Shown piece by piece: positions 1-8,491 of a stretch of 64,000 nucleotides of DNA. The stretch comes from Foetidibacter luteolus (lineage in GTDB: Bacteria > Bacteroidota > Bacteroidia > Chitinophagales > Chitinophagaceae), in assembly GCF_009650435.1 (NCBI RefSeq), contig NZ_VVIP01000017.1, positions 1 through 64,000 on the forward strand. Direction: 5' to 3'. Made by a program: the position numbers and the translations under genes. Below the pieces are notes generated by a model. The model was not told the DNA's origin and did no database searches. It worked only from the letters and a program-made list of their open reading frames with translations. The stretch's first letter is position 1; every line of letters begins with the position of its first letter.

Positions 1-231
1 TTTTTATCATCTATAAAAGCGATACCCCTGCCTTTTTCTACCCGGATGCCGGCCTGCGCCATTGTCTTTGTAAAGTCTTCCATGTCCTTTGCTTTCAGGA
101 GTTGTTCCTAGAGCTTCTTTGATGCGCTCCTTCCCAATCAATTCAAGGGAGATCTTAGTCCGTTTCTTACCAACAGGGTTGTCATGGATGGTAAACGTTA
201 CAATTTTACACTCGCCAGGTTGATTGACCAT
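1..231 (-). pseudogene. Relaxase/mobilisation protein fragment, frameshifted
   Basis: A 74-codon frame begins at 231. Its first part (ending near KERIKEAL) continues sensibly only in another frame from about position 110 towards position 1, where LLKAKDMEDF and GRGIAFIDDK can be read. The second part resembles the C-terminal portion of Bacteroidota plasmid or ICE relaxases, which carry a repeated segment of the type '..F...L...GI.V..GRG..FID.KG'. A one-base indel near 106-114 explains the break. A stop codon lies just upstream of the start, so the N-terminal nicking domain is missing, and the other end runs off the window. I read this as a dead remnant of a mobilisable element. The relaxase identity is an inference from a short motif. 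Confidence 0.4.
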
Positions 232-452
232 TGTTTTGTAAGCCCATTTGATCTAAGTGACCCAACGGTAGCTATTCTTTGCAAGGACGGCGATAATTTT
301 TAATATCCGGCCCTCCAACCTGCAAATAGCTTCCAGGAAAGAAAAGCAGCCAAGGGTTATTGAAAGAAACCGTTTCCGGAGCCCATTGTTGGATTTGACC
401 AGGGAAGCCAAAAAGAAGGCTACAGGCGGTCATCAAAAAAAAGAGCAAGCCG

Positions 453-710
453 GTGACCCAATATGCAAAGGATGGAAGGAAACTTAAGACCTTTCCCAGT
501 ATGGCCGCTGCTGAGCGGTCAAGAGGTGTATTCGCTACTTCAATAGGCAACCAGGCGGCGGGAATTGTAAGACCGCAGGAGAATTCATCTGGCGATGGGA
601 GTAATAAGACGACTTTGACAGTTAATGCTGAAGCTGGTACAATAGGAGATTTATATGAGCAATTGCCTAAAATACTTATGAAGGCTTTTAGTGATAGTAA
701 CGAGGATTGA
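453..710 (+). CDS. Small protein with NUMOD1-like DNA-binding motif, possibly a fragment
   Basis: The 85-residue product starts at GTG. Its N-terminal 37 residues (QYAKDGRKLKTFPSMAAAER...GVFATSIGNQAAG) match the pattern of NUMOD1-type helix-turn-helix modules: 'Y..DG..I.TF.S..EA.R.TG....SI.N...G'. These modules are found in homing endonucleases and mobile-element proteins. The reading frame is open upstream to a stop at 396-398, and no good ribosome-binding signal is visible, so it may be the tail of a broken larger gene. The C-terminal half is acidic and unremarkable. Its position between a relaxase fragment and tRNA-Lys fits an element remnant. The overlapping 169-codon minus-strand frame looks like its shadow. 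Confidence 0.4.
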   Translation: MTQYAKDGRKLKTFPSMAAAERSRGVFATSIGNQAAGIVRPQENSSGDGSNKTTLTVNAEAGTIGDLYEQLPKILMKAFSDSNED

Positions 711-1020
711 TTAACAGTATGTGTAAAATTTACTTTCAGGTCAAGGTTGATCGGTTTTTCAATCCATTCATAGGTTATCATATAACTACCCGATAGTTTA
801 GATCCAAGATAATCTTTCGTCCTTTGTCCTCCCTGCTATGCATCACCTATATGCAGCAGTAATTCTTAACCTTGCTTCATTGATGGACGGCTGTGTTTAT
901 AGACTATAAGCACTATACCTCAAATAAAATTGGTCTATCTTTATATGAACATATTAACCGGAGTAAGGTAGGGTATGGAAAGTCACTATGAAGGTATTTG
1001 ATAGACTAAAAAATAGACTA
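711..1020. other. Intergenic stretch without a gene
   Basis: No convincing coding frame is seen on either strand. The only structure noted is a tandem direct repeat, ATAGACTAAAA at 1001-1011 and again at 1013-1023, just beyond the tRNA-Lys terminator. No copy of the tRNA 3' end that would mark an attachment site was seen. Confidence 0.5.
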
Positions 1021-1050
1021 AAAAGAAAAGGCCACTGATTTACAGTGGCC
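1021..1050 (-). terminator. Rho-independent terminator of tRNA-Lys
   Basis: A perfect 8-bp stem (GGCCACTG / CAGTGGCC, loop ATTTA on the plus strand) lies 15 nt beyond the tRNA 3' end. On the minus strand it is followed by TTTTCTTTTT. Confidence 0.85.
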
Positions 1051-1064
1051 TATGACTTATTCTG

Positions 1065-1137
1065 TGATCCCGCTGGGACTCGAACCCAGGACCCTAACAT
1101 TAAAAGTGTTATGCTCTACCAACTGAGCTACGGAATC
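1065..1137 (-). tRNA. tRNA-Lys (anticodon UUU)
   Basis: The 73-nt gene folds as a cloverleaf. The acceptor arm GATTCCG pairs with CGGGATC (one T-G pair), the D-arm stem is GCTC/GAGC, and the anticodon stem TAACA/TGTTA carries the loop CTTTTAA with anticodon TTT. The T-arm is CTGGG-TTCGAGT-CCCAG and the discriminator base is A. CCA is not encoded, as is common in this phylum. It has its own promoter and terminator, so it is transcribed alone. Confidence 0.97.
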
Positions 1138-1161
1138 ATCCCGTTTTTTTGTTTTGGGAGT

Positions 1162-1193
1162 GCAAAAATAGGAGAATTTGATTGCCAGCCAAA
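1162..1193 (-). promoter_or_regulatory. Promoter of tRNA-Lys
   Basis: On the minus strand TTTG (1190-1193) is followed after 19 nt by TATTTTTGC (1162-1170). This is an exact match to the Bacteroidota sigma-70 pattern TTTG-N19-TAnnTTTGC, and the tRNA 5' end lies 24 nt further on. It is the clearest promoter in the window and supports the phylum assignment. Confidence 0.8.
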
Positions 1194-1265
1194 TTTTTAT
1201 TCAAATGATTTTTTTACCTCTTTTATCAATTTGTTTTTCAGTCATATAATAACGGCGTTAACTGT

Positions 1266-1274
1266 TACTTTTGC
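1266..1274 (+). promoter_or_regulatory. -7 box upstream of the SDR gene
   Basis: TACTTTTGC matches TAnnTTTGC and ends 18 nt before the ATG at 1293. No good -33 element was seen at the right spacing. Confidence 0.5.
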
Positions 1275-1292
1275 AAATTAATTACACGTTGT

Positions 1293-2099
1293 ATGTATAA
1301 TGTAAAAGACAAGGTGGTGGTTGTTACGGGCGGGTCTGAAGGCATAGGCAAGGCTTTGGTTGACGTGTTGTTGCAAAAGGGCGCCAAAGTTGCCACCTGT
1401 GGGCGGGATTATGATAAGCTTTACGTTCTTCAAACCCAATATCCGGGTAAACCGCTGTTAATTTATGCCGCCGACGTAAGCCGGCAAATAGATTGCGAGA
1501 ATTTTATTAACGAAACCATTAAGCTATACGGTACTATTGACATACTTGTTAACAATGCCGGCCTATCTATGCGTGCCCTTTTCAGCGAAACTGAACTGGA
1601 AACATTAAAGCGCCTGATGGATGTGAACTTCTGGGGTGCTGTTTATTGCACAAAGTTTGCTTTGCCCTACATACTTAAACAAAAAGGCCAGTTGGTAAGT
1701 GTATCTTCCGTTGCGGGTTACCGCGGCTTGCCGGGACGTACGGGTTACAGCGCTTCCAAACATGCGCTAAACGGATGGATGGAAGCACTGCGTACAGAAT
1801 TGCTTTATAGCGGTGTTAATGTTATGTGGGTATGCCCCGGTTTTACCAGCAGTAACATACGCAACGCGGCGCTTAACAAGAATGCTGAGCCGCAGGGCGA
1901 ATCCCCATTGAATGAAAAGCAACTGATGAGTGCGGAAGAATGCGCCGCCCACATTATGGAAGCCATTGAAAAACGCAAACGTACCATTGTATTAACCACA
2001 CAGGGAAAAGAAACCGTTTACCTCAACAAAATTTTGCCTGCGCTGGCGGATAAGCTGGTGTACAGGTTCTTTTATAAAAAAGGCCAACTGGTAAACTAA
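1293..2099 (+). CDS. Short-chain dehydrogenase/reductase (SDR)
   Basis: A 268-residue classical SDR. The N-terminal nucleotide-binding motif is VTGGSEGIGKAL (TGxxxGxG), the structural motif is NNAG, a catalytic Ser sits in SVSSVAG, and Tyr152/Lys156 form YSASK. The acidic or Arg residue after beta-2 (CGRDYDKL) hints at NADP(H) preference; the substrate cannot be read from sequence. It probably reduces or oxidises a keto/hydroxy lipid or metabolite in the cytoplasm. The gene has its own -7 box 18 nt upstream. The SAM hydroxide adenosyltransferase gene follows 26 nt downstream on the same strand, so the two may be co-transcribed. A second, unrelated SDR is encoded at 5466-6257. Confidence 0.9.
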   Translation: MYNVKDKVVVVTGGSEGIGKALVDVLLQKGAKVATCGRDYDKLYVLQTQYPGKPLLIYAADVSRQIDCENFINETIKLYGTIDILVNNAGLSMRALFSETELETLKRLMDVNFWGAVYCTKFALPYILKQKGQLVSVSSVAGYRGLPGRTGYSASKHALNGWMEALRTELLYSGVNVMWVCPGFTSSNIRNAALNKNAEPQGESPLNEKQLMSAEECAAHIMEAIEKRKRTIVLTTQGKETVYLNKILPALADKLVYRFFYKKGQLVN

Positions 2100-2125
2100 T
2101 ATACCTTTGCGAATTTCATTACTGC

Positions 2126-2947
2126 ATGCCCATTATAACGCTTTCCACAGATATAGGTAACAACGATTATATAACAGGCGCCATCAAGGGCCAGTTGCTT
2201 TCGGCTATGCCGTCCGTAACCATTGCCGATATTACACATAATCTTTCCTCCGATAATTTTTTGCAGGCGGCCTACATCTGTTCCAATGCGGCTAAATATT
2301 ATCCCGAGGGTACCGTTCACTTTATCGTGGCCAACCTGTTTCAACAGGCGCCTGCACGCTTGCTGGTAACCCTTTTCAACGGACAGTATTTTATTTGTGC
2401 GGATAATGGCCTGCTTACTATGATTACAAGGGTAAAACCCCAACACGTATATGCCATACCTGTTAACGCGGCATCGTCGCTGCATGTGCTGCAATGCACA
2501 CAGGCGGTGGCAAAAGTTTTACCGGCATTGTTCCAGCATGGCGTAGATGCGCTTGGCAGTCCGGTTACAAATTTGGTAGAAAAGTATCCGCTGCGCTCTA
2601 CAGCTACGGCTAACCAACTGGAAAGCCAGATTATCTTTATTGACAATTTTGAGAACGTTGTTATCAACATTACCCGGGACGAGTTTGAAGAATACCGCAA
2701 AGGCCGCGCCTTTAAAATTTACCTTACCCGTAACGAGATGATTGATACCATCAGCCAATGTTATGCATCTGTGCCGCAAGGCAACACGCTGGCATGGTTT
2801 AATGCGGCAGGTTATCTTGAACTGGCCATTAACAAAGGTAACCTGGCCGGCTTCTTCGGGCTGCAGGGTTTCTCTGAAAAAACGCAGCACGCCGCCGCTA
2901 TTCAGAATAAATTATTGTACCAGGTTGTAAGAATATATTTTGAATAA
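2126..2947 (+). CDS. SAM hydroxide adenosyltransferase (DUF62 family)
   Basis: The 273-residue protein belongs to the family of SAM hydrolases related to fluorinase and chlorinase. The N-terminus IITLSTDIG(N/x)DY is the family's substrate-binding start, with further family motifs at ADNGLLTMI and FIDNFENVVINI. Characterised members hydrolyse S-adenosylmethionine to adenosine and methionine using a conserved Asp-Arg-His-type site. The halogenase-specific insertion is not apparent, so hydrolase activity is the more likely one. Length and order of motifs are normal. It sits 26 nt after the SDR gene. The physiological role of this family remains unclear. Confidence 0.85.
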   Translation: MPIITLSTDIGNNDYITGAIKGQLLSAMPSVTIADITHNLSSDNFLQAAYICSNAAKYYPEGTVHFIVANLFQQAPARLLVTLFNGQYFICADNGLLTMITRVKPQHVYAIPVNAASSLHVLQCTQAVAKVLPALFQHGVDALGSPVTNLVEKYPLRSTATANQLESQIIFIDNFENVVINITRDEFEEYRKGRAFKIYLTRNEMIDTISQCYASVPQGNTLAWFNAAGYLELAINKGNLAGFFGLQGFSEKTQHAAAIQNKLLYQVVRIYFE

Positions 2948-3327
2948 GAACTTTCTTTGGCCGCCGTCGACAGTACTGCTATGAGGCTTCGTTGAGCAAT
3001 CTTGCGTGACGAAGCAGCAAGATTGGAACACTTGTACTGCAACAATTCTATTCCTCAATTGCCGTAGTAGCCTCCCCCGGGCAAAGACAAGTACCCTGTA
3101 CACTATTCCTCAACACCGCTCCGTATTATTCATCTACTACAGAAATGAGCACCGCGTTTAATATACATTTTTAGTATTAGGTAGAATAAGCACCTTGAAC
3201 AACCTGTGTTCCGGCGGAACACTTTGTTCTACCCACAATATATCCCTGCTGCATATAATACAGCTTTACGCTTGTTCTGCCTTATCCAATACGTTTTATT
3301 CCGTATCAGTAGCTGAACGTAAAACTA
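2948..3327. repeat. Intergenic region with a hairpin and family-D-like repeat text
   Basis: No gene was found between the two converging genes. It contains the hairpin CAATCTTGC...GCAAGATTG (2997-3025) next to GAGGCTTCGTTG. That text recurs in altered form in the gaps near 31.2, 47.3, 53.3 and 58.7 kb, so it belongs to a degenerate dispersed intergenic repeat rather than to a gene. Confidence 0.5.
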
Positions 3328-4557
3328 TCATGGCTCATAATCAAACGGCAGTGTAGTGGCAATCTTTTCACTCCAGCCCCAATAGCCTGATGTCATTACC
3401 TCTACCGGGTTGTAATAACTGCCATTGCTTTGTATGCTTACGGGGTTGCCGTTTACCAACACAATGGTGGAAGTAACATAAGGATCTTTTCTTCTGCCAA
3501 GCTTACCTACATAATATTCCGGGGCCTCCTGTTTGGATGGATAGGTAACCAGCAGGTGGTCTTTAAAATAAAGGCCTGCAGTAATGCTGTCTTCAGCGTA
3601 AGCAATACTATCTGCTTCTACCAGTTGCGGGTGAAGAACAGTCTTCACATCTTCCTGCCGCATAATTTTTTCGTAATAGCGTAAAGAATCCTTGCTGGTA
3701 AAATGATCAATATCGTTGGTTACAGATTTGTTGCCATCCGCATCGGTAACAATGCGTACATAATAGTCGTAAATTCCTTTTACCCGCTGTTTTTCTTTGT
3801 TTACAATCTTCTCCAGCCTGCGCATCTCAAAACCATTTTCAGGCACCTTATTGCGGTATATGGCACGCATAAAATGCATTACGGAACCTGTGTAAACATC
3901 CTTCCTGTTCTTTTCCCATTTTTTACGGCGGCTTGCACTGCCTTCCATCTCTATAAACAGCGGGTACCCAACATATAGCAGGTAATGGCTTTTAAAATCG
4001 TAAGAAAATTCAACCATCTCATATTTTAGCTCATAACCCAGTGCTTTGTTCTCAATAATGAGCGGCTCCATGGCATGTGCTGTAAGGTAATTTTTTGAGG
4101 ATGAGTAACGGAATTTAATGGTCTTGTAGTTTTTAATTTTGCATTGCCTTGCATAAGCAGATTCACCAATAAAACTTTCGAGGAAAAAGCCGCCCCATTT
4201 TTGCCAGCCATCTTTTTCATAGCTGCTAACTACTACATCCTGCAGTTCGTTGGCTTTGGGCTGAAGTTGCACCAGCAGTTGTTTCTGCGGGGCGGTAATA
4301 TGTACTACAAAAGTTTCATATCCAATAACGGATACCACAAGGTCAAACTCACCCGGCGGCAGTTTGCTGAAGGAAAAGCTGCCGTCATTGGCCGACACCG
4401 TTCCATAACCTGTATTGCTGATGAATACACTTGCGCCTGCTATAACTTTTTGTGTTTCTTTATCCAGCACTTTGCCGGTAAGCGCCTGTGCCGGTGCAGC
4501 GCAGCATACCAGGCAAAACAATGCACTATAAATTATTCTTTGGCAATGCATGCGCAA
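3328..4557 (-). CDS. Secreted protein with CarboxypepD_reg-like N-terminal domain
   Basis: The 409-residue protein opens with a signal peptide (about residues 1-25, ending ALFCLVCCAAPAQA). A carboxypeptidase-regulatory-like Ig domain follows (about 26-110, LTGKVLDKETQKVIAGASVFI, then DGSFSFSKLPPG). The remaining roughly 300 residues look like the start of a DUF5686-type surface protein but are shorter than usual, and no catalytic motif is visible. Such proteins are typically periplasmic or outer-membrane associated in Bacteroidota. It is followed by family-A repeat DNA rather than by a co-oriented gene close by. Precise function unknown. Confidence 0.7.
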   Translation of the reverse strand: MRMHCQRIIYSALFCLVCCAAPAQALTGKVLDKETQKVIAGASVFISNTGYGTVSANDGSFSFSKLPPGEFDLVVSVIGYETFVVHITAPQKQLLVQLQPKANELQDVVVSSYEKDGWQKWGGFFLESFIGESAYARQCKIKNYKTIKFRYSSSKNYLTAHAMEPLIIENKALGYELKYEMVEFSYDFKSHYLLYVGYPLFIEMEGSASRRKKWEKNRKDVYTGSVMHFMRAIYRNKVPENGFEMRRLEKIVNKEKQRVKGIYDYYVRIVTDADGNKSVTNDIDHFTSKDSLRYYEKIMRQEDVKTVLHPQLVEADSIAYAEDSITAGLYFKDHLLVTYPSKQEAPEYYVGKLGRRKDPYVTSTIVLVNGNPVSIQSNGSYYNPVEVMTSGYWGWSEKIATTLPFDYEP

Positions 4558-4639
4558 TATTAAGTCATTATAACTAAATAGTTAGTTGTATGATTGGTGA
4601 ATATTTTGATTTCGTGTTTATGGCTATTCACTTTAACCA

Positions 4640-4790
4640 GGCTGCAAAAGCAGCAGCGTGTTGCACTTTCGGGTGAGGGATTGCAGCGGTTACCCCGGTG
4701 AGGCCATCGCAGCAAAGCCTTGTGCCGGAGTAATAGCGGAAAGCCCGGCCCGAGGTACGAGGGACACCCCCTGATATCCTTAATTTTTAG
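4640..4790 (+). repeat. Family A intergenic repeat, copy 1
   Basis: Contains the blocks GGGTGAGGGATTG(C/A)AGCGGTTACCCC, then GGCCATCGCAGC, then GCCGGAGTAATAGCGGAAAG. The same blocks recur in the same order at about 34.9 (inverted), 37.4, 45.7 and 56.4 kb. It is imperfectly palindromic and REP-like, and lies entirely between genes. Confidence 0.85.
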
Positions 4791-4824
4791 TTGATACAAT
4801 ACGCAACAAAATGCGGGAGCTATG

Positions 4825-5457
4825 TTACTTTATAATGTAGGCCTTATTAATGTAATCCAGCAGCGGGTATTTTTCCTTGAAGTATTTGTTCCATTCCGGT
4901 ATACTGTCTCCTGCTTTTGCCATGGGCTCTTCCTGATAACCGTTATAAAACTGCTGCACCACGTTCATGCCCCTTGTTACCACCGCTATAACGGGAAAGC
5001 CCTTGGTATCGTTATAAAAAATGGTATCCAGCCGCGGGTTGCTTTTAAGGTTAATGTAAATATCGTTGCTGCGGCTATCCTTTCCGGAACGGGCAAACGC
5101 CACCGTGCCGGAGTCGTTGCTGTGCATAACAGGCTCGTCGGTAATTTTATATTTTGCCCATTGGCTGTTTACCAGCGTATCGTTATTGGTGCCAAACTGC
5201 GCCACAAAATTTGGGATAACCCTGTAAATGGCTATGTTGTTGTAAGAGCCGCTTTTAATAAGCTGGTACAGCCTGTCAACCGCCTGCGGCGACCAATTGC
5301 GGTGTGCCTCAATCTCAAAATTTCCTTTGGTGGTTTCAAACCTCGCCTTAAAATTAGCAGGCGCTGATAACATGGTATACCGTGGTTTAAAAACCTTGTG
5401 GCTGCAGGCCGCCGCTAACAGACAAGCAAAGCAGAGTATGCGTATATTTTTGTTCAT
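4825..5457 (-). CDS. Peptidylprolyl isomerase, cyclophilin type, lipoprotein
   Basis: The 210-residue product starts with a lipoprotein signal whose lipobox is LAAACS (Cys near residue 18). The rest is a cyclophilin-like domain: ARFETTKGNFEIEAHRNWSPQAVDRL, then YNNIAIYRVIPNFVAQFG (family pattern 'YDG..FHRVI..FMIQGG'), then GTVAFARSGKDSRSNDIYINLKSN and VTRGMNVVQQ. The usual Q-x-F-x-x-x active-site text is partly changed, so catalysis may be weak. It probably assists folding of exported proteins in the periplasm. The downstream neighbour is family-A repeat DNA. The SDR gene upstream ends 8 nt before this start, so they probably share a transcript. Confidence 0.85.
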   Translation of the reverse strand: MNKNIRILCFACLLAAACSHKVFKPRYTMLSAPANFKARFETTKGNFEIEAHRNWSPQAVDRLYQLIKSGSYNNIAIYRVIPNFVAQFGTNNDTLVNSQWAKYKITDEPVMHSNDSGTVAFARSGKDSRSNDIYINLKSNPRLDTIFYNDTKGFPVIAVVTRGMNVVQQFYNGYQEEPMAKAGDSIPEWNKYFKEKYPLLDYINKAYIIK

Positions 5458-5465
5458 GCAGTGTA

Positions 5466-6257
5466 TTAATAGTTGTGTTTATTAAGGTTTTTAAATGCAC
5501 GCAGCACCAGCCTGTTTTTAATAAATGAAGGTATTATTCTGCCTGCGTAATAAGACATCTTGTTAACAGCGCCGGGTATAATTACATGCCTGCCTTTTAG
5601 CATTTGAGTGATAGCCTGCCTGGCCACATCCTCAGGCTGAAGAATAGATTTACGGGCTATACCTTTAAGGCTGGCATTACTGGCCCGCACATTGGCGTTG
5701 GTATCTACACCGCCGGGGCACAGCACGCTTACATGAATGCCTGCCTGTTTTAACTCAAGCGCCAGCGACATGGAGAAGGTATATACAAACGCCTTACTGG
5801 CGGCATATACAGCTTTATGGGGCATGGCAAAAAAACCGCCCAGGCTGCCCGTGTTTAAAATATAAGCAGGCTTATGTTGCTGCAAATCGTTAATAAAATA
5901 ACGGGTAAGCAGGCAGGTGGTGGTGATGTTCAACTGGATTTGTGTTTGATAAAATGCAGCAGATGTTTTTTCGAAGGCGCCTTTTGAACCGAGGCCAACA
6001 TTATTGATGAGCATGTTTACCTGGTAGCCGTTTTGTTTGCATCGGTTGTACAATGCTTCTGCAGAGCCAGGCAGCGATAAATCAACCGGCAGGGCATGGC
6101 AGTTAACCCTGTAATTGCTGCTGATGAAGTTGTGGGTGTCATCCAGTTCTTCACCGGGCAACGCGGCCAGCAAAACATGCATGCCCCGTGCGGCGCATTC
6201 TATGGCCAGCGCTTTTCCTATGCCGCTGCTTGAGCCTGTAACTAAAGTATAATACAA
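5466..6257 (-). CDS. Short-chain dehydrogenase/reductase (SDR)
   Basis: The 263-residue SDR has VTGSSSGIGKALA at the N-terminus, INNVGLG (NNAG variant), NTGSLGGF as the catalytic-Ser region and YAASKAFVYTFS as YxxxK. The sequence resembles the DltE/YqjQ-like group of SDRs that act on lipophilic substrates. The C-terminus carries a basic and hydrophobic stretch after the core fold that could bind membrane. It is the middle gene of a minus-strand run with the epimerase (6290-7279) upstream and the cyclophilin downstream, with gaps of 32 and 8 nt, so the three probably form an operon. Substrate unknown. Confidence 0.88.
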   Translation of the reverse strand: MYYTLVTGSSSGIGKALAIECAARGMHVLLAALPGEELDDTHNFISSNYRVNCHALPVDLSLPGSAEALYNRCKQNGYQVNMLINNVGLGSKGAFEKTSAAFYQTQIQLNITTTCLLTRYFINDLQQHKPAYILNTGSLGGFFAMPHKAVYAASKAFVYTFSMSLALELKQAGIHVSVLCPGGVDTNANVRASNASLKGIARKSILQPEDVARQAITQMLKGRHVIIPGAVNKMSYYAGRIIPSFIKNRLVLRAFKNLNKHNY

Positions 6258-6289
6258 TGTGCTTGTTTAGCTAATGAACAATTTGGTTG

Positions 6290-7279
6290 TTATTGTTGCT
6301 GTTGCCTTATCCAGTCAACAGTTTTTTGCAACCCTTCTTTCAGGGGTATGTAAGTGTATCCTAATTCCTGCTGCGCTTTTTCGCAGCTAAGGCTCCAGTT
6401 GTATAAATATTTCTTGATCCATTTAGGTGTAAGCAATGGCGGTTTGCCGGTTAGTTTGGTACGCAGCATCATGGCGTTGCCGGCAATAAGCATGGCCCAA
6501 ACAGGCATGTTGATGAGTTTTCTTTTGGCGCCGGTAACCTGGGCAAGTGTGTCAAAAAATTCCTGGTAAGAAGCGTTAACACCGGAGAGGATATAACGTT
6601 CGCCGCTTCTGCCTTTTTCCATAGCCAGTACATGGCCATTAACTATATCGTCAATATAAACATAGCTGCCGCGTTTGGTACCATCGCCGGGCATTATTTT
6701 CCATTTACCGCTCATGTACAGTTTGGTAAGTTTGGTCAGGGCATTACTTTCTGTTTCAATACCCGGCCCATAAATACGGGGTGGGTTTACAGTTACAATG
6801 TGCATGCCGTGCTTGTGAACATAATCAAGGCATAAAGCTTCTGCCTGTGTTTTGGTGTCTTCATATTCATTCAGCACATCGCCTATACGTGGGTCATCTT
6901 CCTTTACAGGCCTGTTGCCGGATGGCCCTAACACGCCGGCTGTAGAAGTAAACACAACTTTACTTACCTTATGGGTAAGCGCTGCATCCAGCACATGTTT
7001 GGTGCCCTCTACATTTAACTTGTAATAAGTTGAAACATCTTTGGCCCAAACCCGGGCATAAGCAGCCAGGTGATAAGCCTGTTGGCAGCCGGTGATGGCT
7101 TTTGCAACACTGGCTGCATCGGTAATATCGCCGGTAAACAAAATGATGTTAGGGTGGTTAAGCGTTATTGCTTTTTGCGGGGAGCGTACCAGCGCATGCA
7201 CCGTATGCCCTTCGCCTGCAAGCCGCAATGCCAGGTTATTACCAATATAACCGGTAGCGCCTGTAATAAAAATCTTCAT
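6290..7279 (-). CDS. NAD-dependent epimerase/dehydratase family protein
   Basis: The 329-residue extended SDR has a Rossmann start ITGATGYIGNNLALRLAGEG, DITD before the adenine pocket, FTSTAGVLG as the Ser/Thr catalytic region and YEDTKTQAE (YxxxK). It is nearest in layout to the dihydroflavonol-4-reductase/HpnA-like group (NAD(P)-dependent sugar or steroid-like aldol reductases). The C-terminal part (PPLLTPKWIKKYLYNWSLSCEKAQQELGY) is the usual ending of that group. First gene of a probable three-gene minus-strand operon with an SDR and a cyclophilin lipoprotein. The exact substrate is not known. Confidence 0.88.
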   Translation of the reverse strand: MKIFITGATGYIGNNLALRLAGEGHTVHALVRSPQKAITLNHPNIILFTGDITDAASVAKAITGCQQAYHLAAYARVWAKDVSTYYKLNVEGTKHVLDAALTHKVSKVVFTSTAGVLGPSGNRPVKEDDPRIGDVLNEYEDTKTQAEALCLDYVHKHGMHIVTVNPPRIYGPGIETESNALTKLTKLYMSGKWKIMPGDGTKRGSYVYIDDIVNGHVLAMEKGRSGERYILSGVNASYQEFFDTLAQVTGAKRKLINMPVWAMLIAGNAMMLRTKLTGKPPLLTPKWIKKYLYNWSLSCEKAQQELGYTYIPLKEGLQKTVDWIRQQQQ

Positions 7280-7376
7280 TCAGAAAGTTTGGCCGTGAAT
7301 ATCGGAAAGTTTGGGAAAGTAGGGGTGAAAATGTGGGGAATATGGATATTATTGCACTAAAGGTTTACCCATATCG

Positions 7377-7973
7377 TCAAGGTAACAACCAGCGTCTCCA
7401 TTCAGGCCGGTTCTTTAAGTATTCATGAAAATGCTGCCGGAAATCATAAAATTCATCAGCCATGGGCAGCGAATGATTCTTAGCGTAATTACTATATTCC
7501 TGGCTATCCGAAAAAGTTGTAAAGGTCTTATTTTCCAGATTGTACACTATGAAATCATATTTTTCTTTTTCCGCGTGGTCGTCTGAAATTTCAGCGCATA
7601 GAATATTACCGGATATCTTGTAATTATCAATAGCAAACTCTGTTTGGGTCGGCAATGCACTATTATCACTTGGAGAGAAGTATGTCATTTCAAAGTCTTC
7701 GTTCTGGATGTACTCACCATAACCGATAGGTATCTGGGAATGGCCTCCGATGCCAGTATTTTGCCAATAGGAGAATGAGTATATAAACAGCCCAACCGAT
7801 ATGACCAGATGAGTGAACAACCAAAAGCGAAGCTTTTTGTTAACTATGCTTTTTACCCAGTGCCAGGTTGTTGTTTTGGATAATATAAGGAGGGTTACTA
7901 AAACAATTGTAGCGTAAATACTGGAAAGTAAAAAGATGTTTCTGATAATTAGTAAAAGTTCAAGCCCGAACAT
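7377..7973 (-). CDS. Hypothetical membrane-anchored protein
   Basis: The 198-residue protein has two hydrophobic segments, about residues 5-29 and 50-69, joined by a basic loop (KTTTWHWVKSIVNKKLR). A soluble, acidic C-terminal domain of about 125 residues follows. I do not recognise the family. The codon usage and AT content look more AT-rich than the adjacent operon. It lies 18 nt downstream of the Rrf2-type regulator on the same strand, so the two may be co-transcribed and the regulator could control it. The soluble domain is expected outside the cytoplasmic membrane if the hairpin topology is correct. Confidence 0.6.
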   Translation of the reverse strand: MFGLELLLIIRNIFLLSSIYATIVLVTLLILSKTTTWHWVKSIVNKKLRFWLFTHLVISVGLFIYSFSYWQNTGIGGHSQIPIGYGEYIQNEDFEMTYFSPSDNSALPTQTEFAIDNYKISGNILCAEISDDHAEKEKYDFIVYNLENKTFTTFSDSQEYSNYAKNHSLPMADEFYDFRQHFHEYLKNRPEWRRWLLP

Positions 7974-7991
7974 TCAATAGGAGGATTAAAT

Positions 7992-8396
7992 TTACTCAAT
8001 ATCCGCCACGGTTTTGTTTTCCAGTATAGCCAGGTTGGCGTCTCTTACCTGGCACATAACGCGGTGAAGGCCACAGTTCTTTTCATCGCAGTTTTTACAT
8101 CGTTCATAAAAGTGCAGGCTAACACAGGGCAACAGGGCTATTGGCCCGTCAATAAGCCGCAGTACTTCTGCCAGGTACACTTTTGATGGGTCTTTGGCAA
8201 AAAAATAGCCACCGCCTTTGCCCTTTTTACTATCCAGTATACCGGCTTTTCTAAGCTCAAGTAAAATATTCTCCAGGAACTTTAAAGGGATTTTTTTCTT
8301 TTTTGATATTTCCGCTATCAATACGGGCCCTTCCTCTTTTTTCTGGGCAAGGTACATTAACGCTTTAAACGCATATTGAGTTTTCTTCGAAAGCAT
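7992..8396 (-). CDS. Rrf2 family transcriptional regulator
   Basis: The 134-residue protein has the Rrf2 winged helix (LSKKTQYAFKALMYLAQ; ISKKKKIPLKFLENILLELRKAGILDSKKGKGGGYFFA). A dimer helix (YLAEVLRLIDGPIAL) and a cysteine cluster follow (C..., C-KNC-DEKNC), the pattern expected for an Fe-S or redox-sensing member such as IscR or NsrR. Spacing of the cysteines (PCVS, then ERCKNCDEKNC) has four Cys rather than the three of IscR. The gene has an exact -7 box ending just upstream of its ATG. It may regulate the membrane protein gene directly downstream and itself. Confidence 0.9.
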   Translation of the reverse strand: MLSKKTQYAFKALMYLAQKKEEGPVLIAEISKKKKIPLKFLENILLELRKAGILDSKKGKGGGYFFAKDPSKVYLAEVLRLIDGPIALLPCVSLHFYERCKNCDEKNCGLHRVMCQVRDANLAILENKTVADIE

Positions 8397-8399
8397 CCG

Positions 8400-8408
8400 G
8401 CAAAATTA
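8400..8408 (-). promoter_or_regulatory. -7 box of the Rrf2-type regulator gene
   Basis: Minus-strand TAATTTTGC matches TAnnTTTGC exactly and ends 3 nt before the ATG at 8396, which predicts a nearly leaderless mRNA. Confidence 0.55.
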
Positions 8409-8491
8409 GTGCGTAAATATGCGAAAAATTATCTGTTTTACGTTATCAATACCATAAAGCGTTAATTTCATATTTTACCAAAAGCTCATCT

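Noticed and set aside
272..781. 169-codon minus-strand frame
   Set aside because: Antisense to the NUMOD1-like ORF, with no family features in its own translation; treated as a shadow.
4822..5367. 181-codon plus frame opposite the cyclophilin lipoprotein gene
   Set aside because: Antisense shadow; the minus-strand cyclophilin has a lipoprotein signal and family motifs.
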